DNA of 33,603 nucleotides, from the NCBI GenBank assembly GCA_013001045.1, contig JABDNG010000096.1, positions 1 through 33,603 on the forward strand, read 5' to 3'. The position numbers were made by a program, and so were the translations under genes. Every line of letters starts with the position of its first letter. The first letter of the stretch is position 1. Below, piece after piece: positions 1 to 8,658 of this stretch. This DNA comes from Woeseiaceae bacterium. GTDB lineage: Bacteria; Pseudomonadota; Gammaproteobacteria; Steroidobacterales; Woeseiaceae. Under the pieces are notes generated by a model. It searched no databases. It had not been told where the DNA came from and saw nothing but the letters and a program-made list of their open reading frames with translations.

Positions 1-561
1 GCCGAGCTGGGTGAGTGGGTGAATCCGGGCGACGGTCTGCTTGAGCTGGTGGCAACCGACAACCTGCGTTTCGATTTTCGCGTTGGACAGGACAACTTCG
101 CCGCCTTGTCGCCCGAAACCCCTGTCGAAATTACGCTTGATGCGTTCCCGGAACGATCGATCCCGGGTCGCGTCGCCACGATTGTACCGGTCAAGAATCC
201 AAGTGCGCGCACATTCCTTGTCCGGGTACAAGCCGACACCAGTGACGGCGGTGACGCGCTCTTTATTACTCCTGGCATGTCGGCCCGCGGCAAGCTCAAC
301 ATCGACGTCGGCCGCAGCGGTGTAACGGTTTCGCGAGACGCGATTCTGCGTTTTCCGGACGGACGCGTGACGGTCTGGGTCGTCGATACCGGAGGCGAAC
401 TTCCCGCCGTCCGTGAGCAGGCAGTACTTACCGGCTCCGAATTTGGCGGCGCCGTCGAAATCATCGATGGGCTGGCCGATGGCGATGTCGTCGTGGTCCG
501 TGGCAACGAAATGCTCCAGGAAGGCCAGGCGGTAACTATCGTGGGCGGAGATCGACAGTAG
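1..561 (+). CDS. RND efflux periplasmic adaptor subunit (membrane fusion protein), 5' truncated by window edge
   Basis: This is the C-terminal part of an HlyD/AcrA-type adaptor, which links an inner-membrane RND pump to an outer-membrane channel in the periplasm. The frame is open from base 1. The codons before the GTG at 19 read AELGEWVNPGD, the usual lipoyl/beta-barrel junction of the family, so the gene starts upstream of the window and the GTG is not a real start. Visible parts are the beta-barrel (about residues 7-95 of the fragment) and the membrane-proximal domain, ending in a short tail (VVVVRGNEMLQEGQAVTIVG). The stop codon overlaps the GTG start of the pump gene by one base (TAGTG), so the two are co-translated. 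Substrate cannot be told from this fragment. Confidence 0.9.
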   Translation, partial: AELGEWVNPGDGLLELVATDNLRFDFRVGQDNFAALSPETPVEITLDAFPERSIPGRVATIVPVKNPSARTFLVRVQADTSDGGDALFITPGMSARGKLNIDVGRSGVTVSRDAILRFPDGRVTVWVVDTGGELPAVREQAVLTGSEFGGAVEIIDGLADGDVVVVRGNEMLQEGQAVTIVGGDRQ

Positions 562-3500
562 TGTTCGAGGCCATCGTAAGAAACGGCATCCTGATGACAG
601 TGGCGGCGCTGATCATCTCCGTGCTCGGTGTGCTGGCCGCGGCACGCGTGCCCGTACAAATGATCCCGGACCTCGAGGTCCGTACGATCTCCATTGAGAC
701 ATCGTGGCCGGGTGCCACGCCGCAGGACGTTGAGAAGGAAATTCTGATCGAACAGGAAGAATACCTTCGCACCCTGCCCAACATGCAGCGGCTTGAATCC
801 ACCGCGTCCAGCGGCCGGGCCGTGATCGAGCTTGATTTTCCGTTCGGCGTGGACATCACGCAGACGCTGATCGAAGTGAACAACGCGCTGAACCAGGTTC
901 CCTCTTACCCCGAGAATGTCGACGAGCCGCGGGTATTTGCAAATTCGTTTTCGGCCAACTCGTTCATGTATTTCGCGATCACGCCATTGCCGGGCAACCC
1001 GCGCAACGTCGACATGGTGATGATGCGCGACTTTGTCGTCGACAACGTAAGGACGCGGCTGTCCGGCGTGCCCGGCGTCTCACAGGTCAACGTGTCGGGT
1101 GGTGCACAACGGCAGATCAGGATACTGCTGGACCCGACGCGGCTGGCGGACCGTCAGCTCACCATCCTCGACGTGCGAAATGCGATCAGGGCGCGTAACC
1201 GCGACGTATCCGGCGGCGAAATAGAGGGCGGCAAACGCCGATATCTGCTGCGAACGGTTGGCCGGTTCGATTCCATTGAATCGTTGCAGGACCTGATAAT
1301 CGATCGGCGCGGCGACTCGTTGATTCGGCTCGGCGATATTGCCGTCATCGAGCTTGACCATTCCCAAATACGCAGCTACGCCTTTTTCAACGCCGAGCCT
1401 ATACTTTTTACTTCAGTCAATCGCGAAGCAGGTTCGAACGTGATCGACATCAAGTATGCGATGCTCGACGCCGTCGAAAAGGTAAACCGTGATGTGCTGC
1501 AGCCCAACGGCATGCGCATGCAGCTCATGGCTGAGGATGCCGGCTACGTCGAGGCCTCCATCCGCAACGTCTGGATAAACCTGTCGCTGGGTGCGCTGTT
1601 CGCGACCGCCGTTATGTTCCTGTTCCTGCGCTCAGCGCGCGCAACGGCGGTCGGCGTGCTGGGTATCCCGGTGTGCACGATTGCCGCATTCCTCGGACTG
1701 TTGGCAGCAGGGCGCACGATCAATGTAATTTCGCTGGCCGGCGTAGCGTTCGCGATCGGCATGACGCTGGATAACAGTATCGTCGTCATCGAAAGCATCG
1801 AACTCAAACGGCGACAGGGTCTCGATCGGTTCCGGGCGGCCGTTGAAGGGGTAAAAAGTGTCTGGACGGCGGTACTGGCCTCGACGCTGACGACAATCCT
1901 CGTTTTTCTGCCCGTGCTGTTCATCCGCGAAGAGGCGGGGCAGCTGTATTCCGACGTTGCCATTGCCATATCCGCCTCGATACTGGCGTCTATGCTGGTC
2001 GCCATCACGCTGATCCCGACGGCCAGCGCGCGATTGTCGTTCGGCTCCGAGCATCGCTCACATACTGAGGGTGCACTGCGAGAACGACTGCTCGCCGGTA
2101 TCGACGCTCTCATTGCCACCCGGCGTCGGCGACGAATGTCGATAGGAATCATCGTCGTGGCAAGCATCGCCATAATCTTGTTGCTCACGCCGCCGGCTGA
2201 ATACCTGCCCGAGGGCGAAGAGCCAAAGACGTTTGCCTCCATGAGTGCCCCGCCCGGCTACAACCTCGAAACGATGCGAGAGATCGGCCTTGAAGTGCAG
2301 GACTATTTCATGCAATTCGTTGACGATGACCCGGGCCGCTTTGACCGCGGCGAGACCGATGTACCCGCGATCAAATACCTGAACGTGAGAATATCCGCCG
2401 AGGGCTTTCGCATCATATCGGAACCCGCCCGGCACGCCGACATCGACGACCTGATGGATGCGATAACCGAACGCTACCGGCAGTATCCCGGAATGCGCGC
2501 ATTCGCCGCTCGCGGTTCGATTATTTCCAGTAATGATGGCGGAACGCGCAGCATCAATCTCGACGTTTCCGGCCCGAGTCTCAGCGTTATCTACGATGCT
2601 GCTATGGCGACGTATCGGCGGGCGCAAGAGGTGCTCGGTAATCCCCGCATACAGTCGAGCCCCTCGTCGCTTGCACTGTCCCAGCCGTTGCTCGAAGTCC
2701 GGCCCGACTGGGCGCGCGCCGCGGAACTTGGACTCGCGGCGAACGAGGTGGGCTATACGGTTGCAGCACTGACGGACGGCGCGTTTGTCGACGAGTACTT
2801 CGAGGCCGATGACAAGATCGACATGTATCTTTACGGCACCACCGGCGGTGAAACCGATCTCGACAGCCTCGGCGGGCTGCCGATCTATACGCCGCAGGGC
2901 AGCATCCTGCCGCTCGATGCGATTGCAACAATTCATGAAACCGTCGACACGAATTCAATCCGGCGTATCAACGCACAGCGAACGGTAACGCTGAACATTA
3001 TTCCGCCGGCGTCCATTGCGCTTGAAGAAGGCGTCGAGATTGTTCGCAACGACGTCGTCGCGTATCTCAGGGATAGCGGTGCGTTGCCTGCAAGTGTCAA
3101 TGTCGATATCTCCGGCGCCAGCGACCAGCTCGACGCGACCAAAGCCGCGCTCGCTGCCAACCTGCCTGTTTCACTGGTGATCGTTTACCTGCTGCTGGTT
3201 GCGATCTTCAAGCACTGGGGATACCCGATGCTTATCATGACGACGATTCCGCTCGGTATCGCGGGTGGCATCGTCGGACTGGCGGTCCTGAATTCAGTCG
3301 GCGCGGTGCTGGCCTGGCTTGGTCTCGGCAGCCTGCACCAGCCCTTCGACATGATCTCCATGCTGGGCTTTCTGATCCTTATGGGTACGGTCGTCAACAA
3401 CCCCATTTTGATTGTCGATCGCGCCATGCAGCATATGAAAGAAGCGGGCTCGGCACCGATTGACGCGGTTCGGGAAGCCGTTGCGTCGCGTCTCCGCCCG

Positions 3501-3716
3501 ATCTCGATGTCGACGCTGACGACTATCTGCGGACTCTCGCCGCTGGTGTTTATTCCGGGTGCCGGAACGGAACTTTACCGCGGCGTCGGCGTAATCGTGC
3601 TATTCGGAATTCTGGGCGCGGCGATCGTCTCGCTCACAATGTTACCGGCACTGACGGTCTCTGTCCTGGAGTGGAACGCGCGGCGCAAAGCGTCCTCGGC
3701 AAATGTGCCGGCGTAG
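561..3716 (+). CDS. RND family efflux transporter permease (HAE-type inner-membrane pump)
   Basis: A 1051-residue proton-driven export pump of the AcrB/MexB superfamily, of normal length. TM1 lies at about 10-28 and is followed by a large periplasmic loop. TM2-6 start near 340, a second periplasmic loop runs from about 555 to 865, and a second TM bundle closes the protein. In TM4 the proton-relay motif reads GMTLDNSIVVIES (about 400-412). One of the usual two aspartates is kept (D404) and the other is Asn, as in many non-AcrB HAE pumps. The second half carries the matching MGTVVNNPILIVDRA segment. It starts with GTG inside the adaptor stop codon, so both are one operon. No outer-membrane channel or regulator gene is in the window. 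Substrate is unknown: a multidrug or xenobiotic exporter is the family expectation. Confidence 0.93.
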   Translation: MFEAIVRNGILMTVAALIISVLGVLAAARVPVQMIPDLEVRTISIETSWPGATPQDVEKEILIEQEEYLRTLPNMQRLESTASSGRAVIELDFPFGVDITQTLIEVNNALNQVPSYPENVDEPRVFANSFSANSFMYFAITPLPGNPRNVDMVMMRDFVVDNVRTRLSGVPGVSQVNVSGGAQRQIRILLDPTRLADRQLTILDVRNAIRARNRDVSGGEIEGGKRRYLLRTVGRFDSIESLQDLIIDRRGDSLIRLGDIAVIELDHSQIRSYAFFNAEPILFTSVNREAGSNVIDIKYAMLDAVEKVNRDVLQPNGMRMQLMAEDAGYVEASIRNVWINLSLGALFATAVMFLFLRSARATAVGVLGIPVCTIAAFLGLLAAGRTINVISLAGVAFAIGMTLDNSIVVIESIELKRRQGLDRFRAAVEGVKSVWTAVLASTLTTILVFLPVLFIREEAGQLYSDVAIAISASILASMLVAITLIPTASARLSFGSEHRSHTEGALRERLLAGIDALIATRRRRRMSIGIIVVASIAIILLLTPPAEYLPEGEEPKTFASMSAPPGYNLETMREIGLEVQDYFMQFVDDDPGRFDRGETDVPAIKYLNVRISAEGFRIISEPARHADIDDLMDAITERYRQYPGMRAFAARGSIISSNDGGTRSINLDVSGPSLSVIYDAAMATYRRAQEVLGNPRIQSSPSSLALSQPLLEVRPDWARAAELGLAANEVGYTVAALTDGAFVDEYFEADDKIDMYLYGTTGGETDLDSLGGLPIYTPQGSILPLDAIATIHETVDTNSIRRINAQRTVTLNIIPPASIALEEGVEIVRNDVVAYLRDSGALPASVNVDISGASDQLDATKAALAANLPVSLVIVYLLLVAIFKHWGYPMLIMTTIPLGIAGGIVGLAVLNSVGAVLAWLGLGSLHQPFDMISMLGFLILMGTVVNNPILIVDRAMQHMKEAGSAPIDAVREAVASRLRPISMSTLTTICGLSPLVFIPGAGTELYRGVGVIVLFGILGAAIVSLTMLPALTVSVLEWNARRKASSANVPA

Positions 3717-3765
3717 GCAAACGTCATGTTGCTGTACTGACGCGTGGAGGTACGGTGCCGAGATG

Positions 3766-3903
3766 CGGTGCCGGCGTTAAGCTCTCAAGTTTGTTTAGCC
3801 ACACCCCCTGACTTTGAAAGCCATTGCCAGTCAGTCGCCAACGAAACAGATCAGAACGGTACCGTACTGGGCGCGATTAACTAAATAGCCTAAACCGGCA
3901 CTG
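3766..3903. repeat. Intergenic inverted-repeat element, longer copy of the 7495-7593 element
   Basis: The 315-base gap after the RND pump holds no gene. Its left end begins CGGTGCCGGCGTTAAG (3766-3781). Its right end, read on the minus strand from 3903, begins CAGTGCCGGTTTAGG and continues into TATTTAGTTAA, matching the left end of the element at 7495. The 12-mer GCCAGTCAGTCG (3826-3837) is the exact reverse complement of 7523-7534. The order of shared blocks is the same in both copies. This copy has roughly 35 extra bases between the terminal block and the 12-mer. It looks like a small non-coding mobile or REP-type element. The boundaries are approximate. Confidence 0.6.
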
Positions 3904-4031
3904 AACTCTTTAATGCAGTGTGGAAGACGTAAACAAATGTTACAAGCCCCTCTTTTCGCCTGCGTCGACGACTCAGGTGGTTGATAATGAAATCATTCTC
4001 AACCTGGTATCTAAATCAAGGATTGTGAACC

Positions 4032-4559
4032 ATGAAAAAACTGATGATCGCTATGTGTTCGTTGTTCCTGCTCGCGTCTATGTCACCGGCTGTAAACGCA
4101 CAGGGCATGTCTGCCGACAAGAAGGCGAACAAGGCAAAACAAAAGGAAATCAAACAGCGCGGTAAGAAAGAACAGGATGCGATGATCGAACGCGCCGAGG
4201 AAGAGCGCGAGGCCGCCATGGAACGTGCGGAAGAAGCAAGGGAACGTGGCAACGAGGAGCGCGAAGCTGCCATAGAGCGCTCCGCGGAAGAGCGCGAAGC
4301 CGCCATGGACCGTGCCGAAGAAGCAAGGGAACGCGGTGAAGAAGAGCGCAGGAACGATTCGCAGGGTCGCGACAAAGCAGCCACAAAGGGAAGCGACAAA
4401 GCGCAGGAAATGCGTGCGCGCCGCGACGAACGCAAGGAGATCATGAACGACTACCGGGAAGGCCGCGAGCCAGGCGCCGACGACGTCGAATCAGGCCTTG
4501 AGGACAAGGTCGACGAGAAGCCCAGTAAAAAGCCGTGGTGGAAGTTCTGGGGCGACTGA
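4032..4559 (+). CDS. Secreted, highly charged coiled-coil protein of unknown function
   Basis: A 175-residue protein that I do not recognise. The start ATG follows AAGGA at about 10 bases. Residues 1-23 form a Sec signal peptide (KK, then a hydrophobic core, then VNA before the likely cleavage at Q24), so the mature protein should be periplasmic or outside the cell. Residues 28-120 are almost entirely E, R, K, A and D in a heptad-like pattern, which predicts a long charged helix. This part contains a duplicated block (residues 57-73 and 86-102). The C-terminus ends in a tryptophan-rich tail (KPWWKFWGD). It stands alone between the RND operon and the SDR gene. A surface or periplasmic structural or ion-binding role is possible, but nothing in the sequence shows it. 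Confidence 0.75.
   Translation: MKKLMIAMCSLFLLASMSPAVNAQGMSADKKANKAKQKEIKQRGKKEQDAMIERAEEEREAAMERAEEARERGNEEREAAIERSAEEREAAMDRAEEARERGEEERRNDSQGRDKAATKGSDKAQEMRARRDERKEIMNDYREGREPGADDVESGLEDKVDEKPSKKPWWKFWGD
4200..4337 (+). repeat. Internal duplicated coiled-coil block
   Basis: Within the charged secreted protein, the codons for residues 57-73 (EEREAAMERAEEARERG) recur at residues 86-102 with one substitution (E to D). The copies start 87 bases apart and a shorter half-copy (EEREAAIERSA) lies between them. The bases are nearly identical too, including GAAGAAGCAAGGGAACG in both copies, which points to recent unequal duplication. Confidence 0.7.
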
Positions 4560-4897
4560 GCTAATCGGGCATCAGGTCAGTCCGCGATCTCAACCGTAAT
4601 ATTCGCTGGGGCGAGTTCCGGCAGAACCGGCGAAGCCGGTCGATGGACGACACGGGAATTCGTAGGCGTCAGTCGTTCAATTATCTGAATCCGGTTCTTA
4701 GCTACCAGTCGGAGCTTCGAAAAATTTCGAGGTAGACGCCAGGGTGTCGCGGGTTTCCTGAACCGGCGATAACGACCCTGGAATCCCAAAGCGAGGCACG
4801 CGCATTCCTTGCCTGCTGGTCACCTGGGTCGCGAACACCAAAACTCAGATGACTGTGCTAGTGTCACGCCTACCGAAAAAAAACAGGTAAAACACAC
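4560..4897. other. Intergenic stretch without a supported gene
   Basis: These 338 bases separate the coiled-coil gene from the SDR gene. A 70-codon minus-strand frame exists at 4577-4789, but it has no recognisable family or ribosome binding site and I do not call it. A small hairpin, ACCGGC-GAA-GCCGGT, lies at 4626-4640. The last bases, with an A-rich run and AGGT near 4881, serve as the leader of the SDR gene. No convincing promoter was identified. Confidence 0.5.
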
Positions 4898-5857
4898 ATG
4901 AACAAGCGCCTCCAGATTCTTGTTGCCGCCGCAGTGGTTTTGTTCGCGGCACCTCACAGCGTTGCTTCCGACGTTCAGAAGTCGATCCTGATTACCGGCG
5001 CCAGCACGGGCATTGGCCGAAATCTCGCCGAAACGCTCGCCGAGAACGGGTACCACGTCTATGCGGGCGCGCGAAAAGACAAGGATCTTGCCGCGCTAAA
5101 TGCTATCGACAACGTAACGGCTGTACGGCTCGACGTGACCAGCCAGGATCAGGTCGATGCCGCGGTCGAAATGATCAGCAAAAAGGGTACCGGGCTGCAC
5201 GGCCTCGTCAACAACGCCGGCGTTGGCGGCGGTGGAAGGGTTGTCGAAGCGCCGATCGCGGATCACACGTTTATTTATGCGGTTAATGTCGAGGGCGTTT
5301 ACCGCATTACAAAAGCATTCGCACCGCTGGTCATGGCTTCGAAAGGCCGTATTGTTACGACAGGGTCGATTGCAGGCACAATCTCGGCGTTCCCCGGATT
5401 CAGCGCCTACGCCGGCAGCAAACACTGGATCGAAGCATTTACCGACTCACTGGCCGCAGAAATGGAGCCGCACGGCGTCGCTGTCAGCGTTGTCGAGCCC
5501 GGCAATTACAAATCGAATATCCGTCGCAGTAGCGTGGCTCGCCGGATGGGGAAGACAAAAGCAGCGGGTGAAGAAGTCACCGAAGATATGAAAAAAGCCT
5601 ACGAGGCAACGGCTGAGCGCGAGCTGTCATACAAGGAGCCCGATGAAGTTTCCGAAGCGTTCATGCACGCGCTGTTCGACGACAATCCGCTGCGTCGTTA
5701 CGTCGTCGTCCCGAACGCGGAAGAGCAGGATATGACCATCCGTACCAAGGTCACGGAGCTGGTACAGCTGAACCAGTGGGGCCCTTACAGCTACAGCCGG
5801 GATGGGTTGGTTGAGATGCTGGATGAAGCCCTGGCTGGAGACGCTCCCTCCGAGTGA
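4898..5857 (+). CDS. Short-chain dehydrogenase/reductase with N-terminal signal peptide
   Basis: A 319-residue classical SDR (NAD(P)-dependent oxidoreductase, Rossmann fold). The nucleotide-binding motif TGASTGIG is at residues 33-40 and NNAG at 105-108. The catalytic residues are Ser157, Tyr171 and Lys175 (YAGSK). The substrate is unknown. Unusually, the Rossmann strand is preceded by a typical Sec signal peptide (MNKR, hydrophobic stretch to about residue 18, likely cut after VAS at 24). No nearer in-frame Met would give a cytosolic form, since the next one is residue 92. If the start is right, the enzyme is exported or anchored, which is rare for SDRs that need a cytosolic cofactor. Its 3' end abuts a modC remnant directly, so a rearrangement occurred at this gene's end. 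Confidence 0.9.
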   Translation: MNKRLQILVAAAVVLFAAPHSVASDVQKSILITGASTGIGRNLAETLAENGYHVYAGARKDKDLAALNAIDNVTAVRLDVTSQDQVDAAVEMISKKGTGLHGLVNNAGVGGGGRVVEAPIADHTFIYAVNVEGVYRITKAFAPLVMASKGRIVTTGSIAGTISAFPGFSAYAGSKHWIEAFTDSLAAEMEPHGVAVSVVEPGNYKSNIRRSSVARRMGKTKAAGEEVTEDMKKAYEATAERELSYKEPDEVSEAFMHALFDDNPLRRYVVVPNAEEQDMTIRTKVTELVQLNQWGPYSYSRDGLVEMLDEALAGDAPSE

Positions 5858-6236
5858 GCAGGACACCGGTGCGGTTGTCGAGGCGCAACCGAAGGGGTAT
5901 GACGAAGAATACGACCTGATGCCGTTCGACCTTTCGGGCAGCGAGCTTTGGGTTGCCGGTCGCTACGATAAGCAGGTTCGCAGCGTACGCCTCCGTATTG
6001 CAACGCACGACGTGAGCTTGTGCCGTGCGATGCCTGAGAGCGCAGCGATACTGAACGCCATTGCGGCCGAGGTAGAAGACATCCAGTCGTCAACAGCCGC
6101 GTCCGCCCTGGTGCAACTCCGGGTGTGCCGTGACGTCCTGCTGGCGCAAGTGACCCGACGTTCCGTCGCACGTCTCGACTTGAAGAACGGCGATAAGGTT
6201 TTCGCGCAGGTCAAGTCAGTGAGCGCCAAACGCTGA
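5802..6236 (+). pseudogene. modC: 3' remnant of modC (molybdate ABC transporter ATPase, TOBE/molybdate-binding domain only)
   Basis: The frame is open from an ATG at 5802, inside the SDR gene. Family similarity begins only at about 5856 (EQDTGAVVEA), exactly where the SDR gene stops. From there to the end, about 126 residues follow the C-terminal half of ModC: the GAVVEA strand, then SELWVAG, RLRIATHDVSL, LNAIAAEVEDI, LLAQVTRRSVARLDL and KVFAQVKSVSA. The whole ABC ATPase domain (Walker A, signature, Walker B) is missing, and modA and modB are not in the window. It is most simply a relic left by a deletion or insertion that brought the SDR gene next to it. The frame has no stops, so a stand-alone molybdate-binding (molbindin-like) protein cannot be excluded. 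Confidence 0.72.
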
Positions 6237-6284
6237 GTAGGTCTCTGGTACTCTAGCCGCATTAAGAACAAGAGAAGCGCGCCA

Positions 6285-7484
6285 ATGGCCAACACACTGA
6301 TCAACCGGATAATGACTGGCAGCCTCGTGCTGCAGATCGGTATCGGAATCGTGGCAGGCATCGTCCTGTCGCTCGTGTCGCCGCAGGCCGGAGCGGCCGT
6401 CATGTTACTGGGCACGCTTTTCGTCCAGGCCCTGAAAGCGGTCGCGCCAGTATTGGTGCTGGTGCTGGTCGCTTCGGCGATAGCGAATCGTCGCGCGAGC
6501 CATACATCGCAGCTGCGTCCCATTCTGGTTCTGTACCTGGTTGGCACGGTCGCCGCCGCATTGCTCGCCGTTACGATGAGTACGCTGTTTCCGACGACGC
6601 TCGCGCTGCAGATGACGGAGGTCAGTGCCAGCGCGCCACAGGGCATCGCGGAAGTGCTTGGCGGGCTGCTGCAAAAACTGGTGGACAACCCCGTGAACGC
6701 CATACTTACCGGCAACTTTATCGGCATACTCGTCTGGGGCGTCTTGCTGGGTGTTTTCCTGCACCATGCCGCCGAACCGACTCGACAGATGCTGGCCGAT
6801 ACGGCTGATGCGGTGACTCACATCGTACGCCTCGTCATCAGGCTGGCGCCGATCGGTATTTTCGGGCTGGTGGCGGGCAACCTGGCGGAGTCCGGTCTCT
6901 CGGTTCTGGGCGGGTACGCGCGAATACTGTCCGTACTGCTGGGCAGCATGTTGATCATGGCGCTGTTCGTCAACCCGCTGATCGTCTGGGTCAAGACGCG
7001 AAGAAACCCCTATCCGATTGTCCTGACCGCGCTGCGTGAGAGTGGCGTCACGGCGTTCTTTACTCGCAGTTCGGCGGCCAATATTCCAGTCAACCTGGCC
7101 CTTTGCGAACGCCTTGACCTGGAGAAAGACACCTACGCCGTGTCCATTCCGCTTGGCGCCACGATCAACATGGGCGGTGCAGCGATAACAATAACGGTTC
7201 TGACGCTTGCCGCGACGCACACGCTTGGCATCCAGGTGGATTTGCCGACGGCATTGCTGCTCAGCGTGGTTGCAGCTCTGTCTGCCTGCGGCGCCTCCGG
7301 GGTCGCCGGGGGTTCGCTGTTGCTGATTCCGCTGAGCTGCGGCCTGTTCGGCATATCAAACGATATCGCCATGCAGGTGGTTGCCGTAGGTTTCGTAATC
7401 AGTGTACTGCAGGACTCGGCCGAAACAGCGCTCAACAGTTCGACCGACGTCGTGTTTACCGCCGCTATAGCCGGGAAGAAATAG
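6285..7484 (+). CDS. sstT: Sodium/serine-threonine symporter SstT
   Basis: A 399-residue member of the dicarboxylate/amino acid:cation symporter family (DAACS), close to the usual SstT length of about 410. It imports serine and threonine with Na+ across the inner membrane. The family-diagnostic segments are all present: [20 protein letters not shown] near 44-63, [29 protein letters not shown], the substrate/sodium site [20 protein letters not shown], and [20 protein letters not shown]. The C-terminal part keeps [15 protein letters not shown]. About eight membrane helices plus two re-entrant hairpins are expected. The ATG is preceded by a weak GAGAAG. It is a single gene between a modC relic and a repeat element, with no sign of an operon. 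Confidence 0.95.
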   Translation: MANTLINRIMTGSLVLQIGIGIVAGIVLSLVSPQAGAAVMLLGTLFVQALKAVAPVLVLVLVASAIANRRASHTSQLRPILVLYLVGTVAAALLAVTMSTLFPTTLALQMTEVSASAPQGIAEVLGGLLQKLVDNPVNAILTGNFIGILVWGVLLGVFLHHAAEPTRQMLADTADAVTHIVRLVIRLAPIGIFGLVAGNLAESGLSVLGGYARILSVLLGSMLIMALFVNPLIVWVKTRRNPYPIVLTALRESGVTAFFTRSSAANIPVNLALCERLDLEKDTYAVSIPLGATINMGGAAITITVLTLAATHTLGIQVDLPTALLLSVVAALSACGASGVAGGSLLLIPLSCGLFGISNDIAMQVVAVGFVISVLQDSAETALNSSTDVVFTAAIAGKK

Positions 7485-7494
7485 AAAAGCTACA

Positions 7495-7593
7495 CGGTGC
7501 CGGTGTTAAGTTATTTAGTTAACGACTGACTGGCGTTAACATTCGAGGCCAGGGCCGCGGCTCAATTAACTCAAGCACTTAACACCGGCACCG
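7495..7593. repeat. 99-bp intergenic element with perfect 17-bp terminal inverted repeats
   Basis: The left end CGGTGCCGGTGTTAAGT (7495-7511) is the exact reverse complement of 7577-7593. The interior is non-coding and holds two GTTAAC sites and the 12-mer CGACTGACTGGC (7523-7534), which is shared with the element at 3766-3903. The element lies just after the sstT stop codon and about 30 bases before the GTPase gene. A transcript through it could fold into a long stem. It resembles a MITE or REP-class element and may also act as a terminator. Confidence 0.75.
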
Positions 7594-7624
7594 AAGTCAC
7601 CGAAGTTGCCAGCGTCGATAACCT

Positions 7625-8647
7625 ATGCCCACCAACGTCACACCTGAGTACAAGAAAGCCGAAGAGACGTATCGCGCCGCGCGCGAACCGAAGGACCGGC
7701 TCGACTGCCTGAAGGAGATGCTGCGAACGATTCCGAAGCACAAGGGCACCGAACACCTGCAGTCGGACATCAAGACGCGCATCAAGGCGCTGACCGAGGA
7801 GCTTGCCGGGCCGAAGAAAGGCGGCAAGCGCAGCGGGCCTTCTCACGTAGTACGGAACGAAGGCGCCGCCCAGCTCTGCATGATCGGGCCGCCCAACGCC
7901 GGGAAGTCGAGCCTGCACGTGAAACTCACCGGCTCACACAGTGACGTCGGGCCATATCCTTACACGACTCACCTGCCGATTCCCGGCATGCTGCCTTTCG
8001 AGGACGTGCATTTCCAACTCGTCGACCTGCCGCCGGTGTCAGACGAGTTCCTCGAACCATGGCTCGTCAACACGCTGCAGCACGCCGATGGCATCCTGCT
8101 TGTCATCGACGTGGCCGACCCGGAGTGCCTGGAACAGGTGCCGACGGTGCTGCAACGTCTTAAGGAAAAGAAGATCCATTTACGATCATCCTGGCCAGGG
8201 CTCGACTCGGCATCGACCGCGAAGGAAGACGACGGCGATCCGTTCCGCATGGATCTCCCGACTGTATTGATTGCCAACAAGAGCGACCTCGACCCGGAAC
8301 CCGAGGAAGTCAAAGTACTCGAGGAGTTACTCGGGTTGCGCTATCCCGCCATTACCGTCTCGGCCCAAACCGGGGACGGACTCGACGAAATCGGGCCGTT
8401 TCTGTTCCGCGCGCTCGAGATCGTGCGCGTCTACACCAAGACGCCCGGCAGGAAAGCCGACGACGACAAGCCGTTCACGGTGCGTCGCGGGGATACGGTG
8501 CAGGACGTCGCGAGCCTCGTGCACAAAGACATCGCCCGTGGACTCAGGTTTGCGCGCATCTGGGGTGAGGAGGTGTTCGACGGCCAGCAGGTTGGTCCGG
8601 ACCATCGTGTCACGGACAAGGACGTCGTGGAACTACATAGCGCTTAA
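7625..8647 (+). CDS. DRG/Obg-like GTPase with C-terminal TGS domain
   Basis: A 340-residue GTP-binding protein. The N-terminal 70 residues are a charged helical region (many K, E, R). The G domain carries G1 GPPNAGKS (88-95), a G3 position reading DLPP (134-137) in place of DxxG, G4 NKSD (218-221) and G5 SAQ (246-248). Residues about 272-338 form a TGS domain, a small RNA- or ribosome-binding fold also found in DRG proteins and threonyl-tRNA synthetase. This layout is that of the DRG branch of the Obg group rather than the essential bacterial ObgE or YchF. The missing G3 glycine and the insertion around 190-208 are odd. It is monocistronic, with no clear Shine-Dalgarno sequence before the ATG. 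A role in translation or ribosome stress is an inference from the family. Confidence 0.85.
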   Translation: MPTNVTPEYKKAEETYRAAREPKDRLDCLKEMLRTIPKHKGTEHLQSDIKTRIKALTEELAGPKKGGKRSGPSHVVRNEGAAQLCMIGPPNAGKSSLHVKLTGSHSDVGPYPYTTHLPIPGMLPFEDVHFQLVDLPPVSDEFLEPWLVNTLQHADGILLVIDVADPECLEQVPTVLQRLKEKKIHLRSSWPGLDSASTAKEDDGDPFRMDLPTVLIANKSDLDPEPEEVKVLEELLGLRYPAITVSAQTGDGLDEIGPFLFRALEIVRVYTKTPGRKADDDKPFTVRRGDTVQDVASLVHKDIARGLRFARIWGEEVFDGQQVGPDHRVTDKDVVELHSA

Positions 8648-8658
8648 CGGGCTTAATG

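Noticed and set aside
2058-2936. Long minus-strand frame opposite the RND pump
   Set aside because: It is a shadow of the strongly conserved pump gene, and its residues show no family pattern.
3920-4165. 81-codon plus-strand frame before the coiled-coil gene
   Set aside because: It overlaps the better gene at 4032, lacks a ribosome site and a recognisable protein pattern, and mostly covers leader sequence.
4577-4789. 70-codon minus-strand frame in the gap before the SDR gene
   Set aside because: Its residues are basic and patternless, with no start signal or family similarity that I can see.
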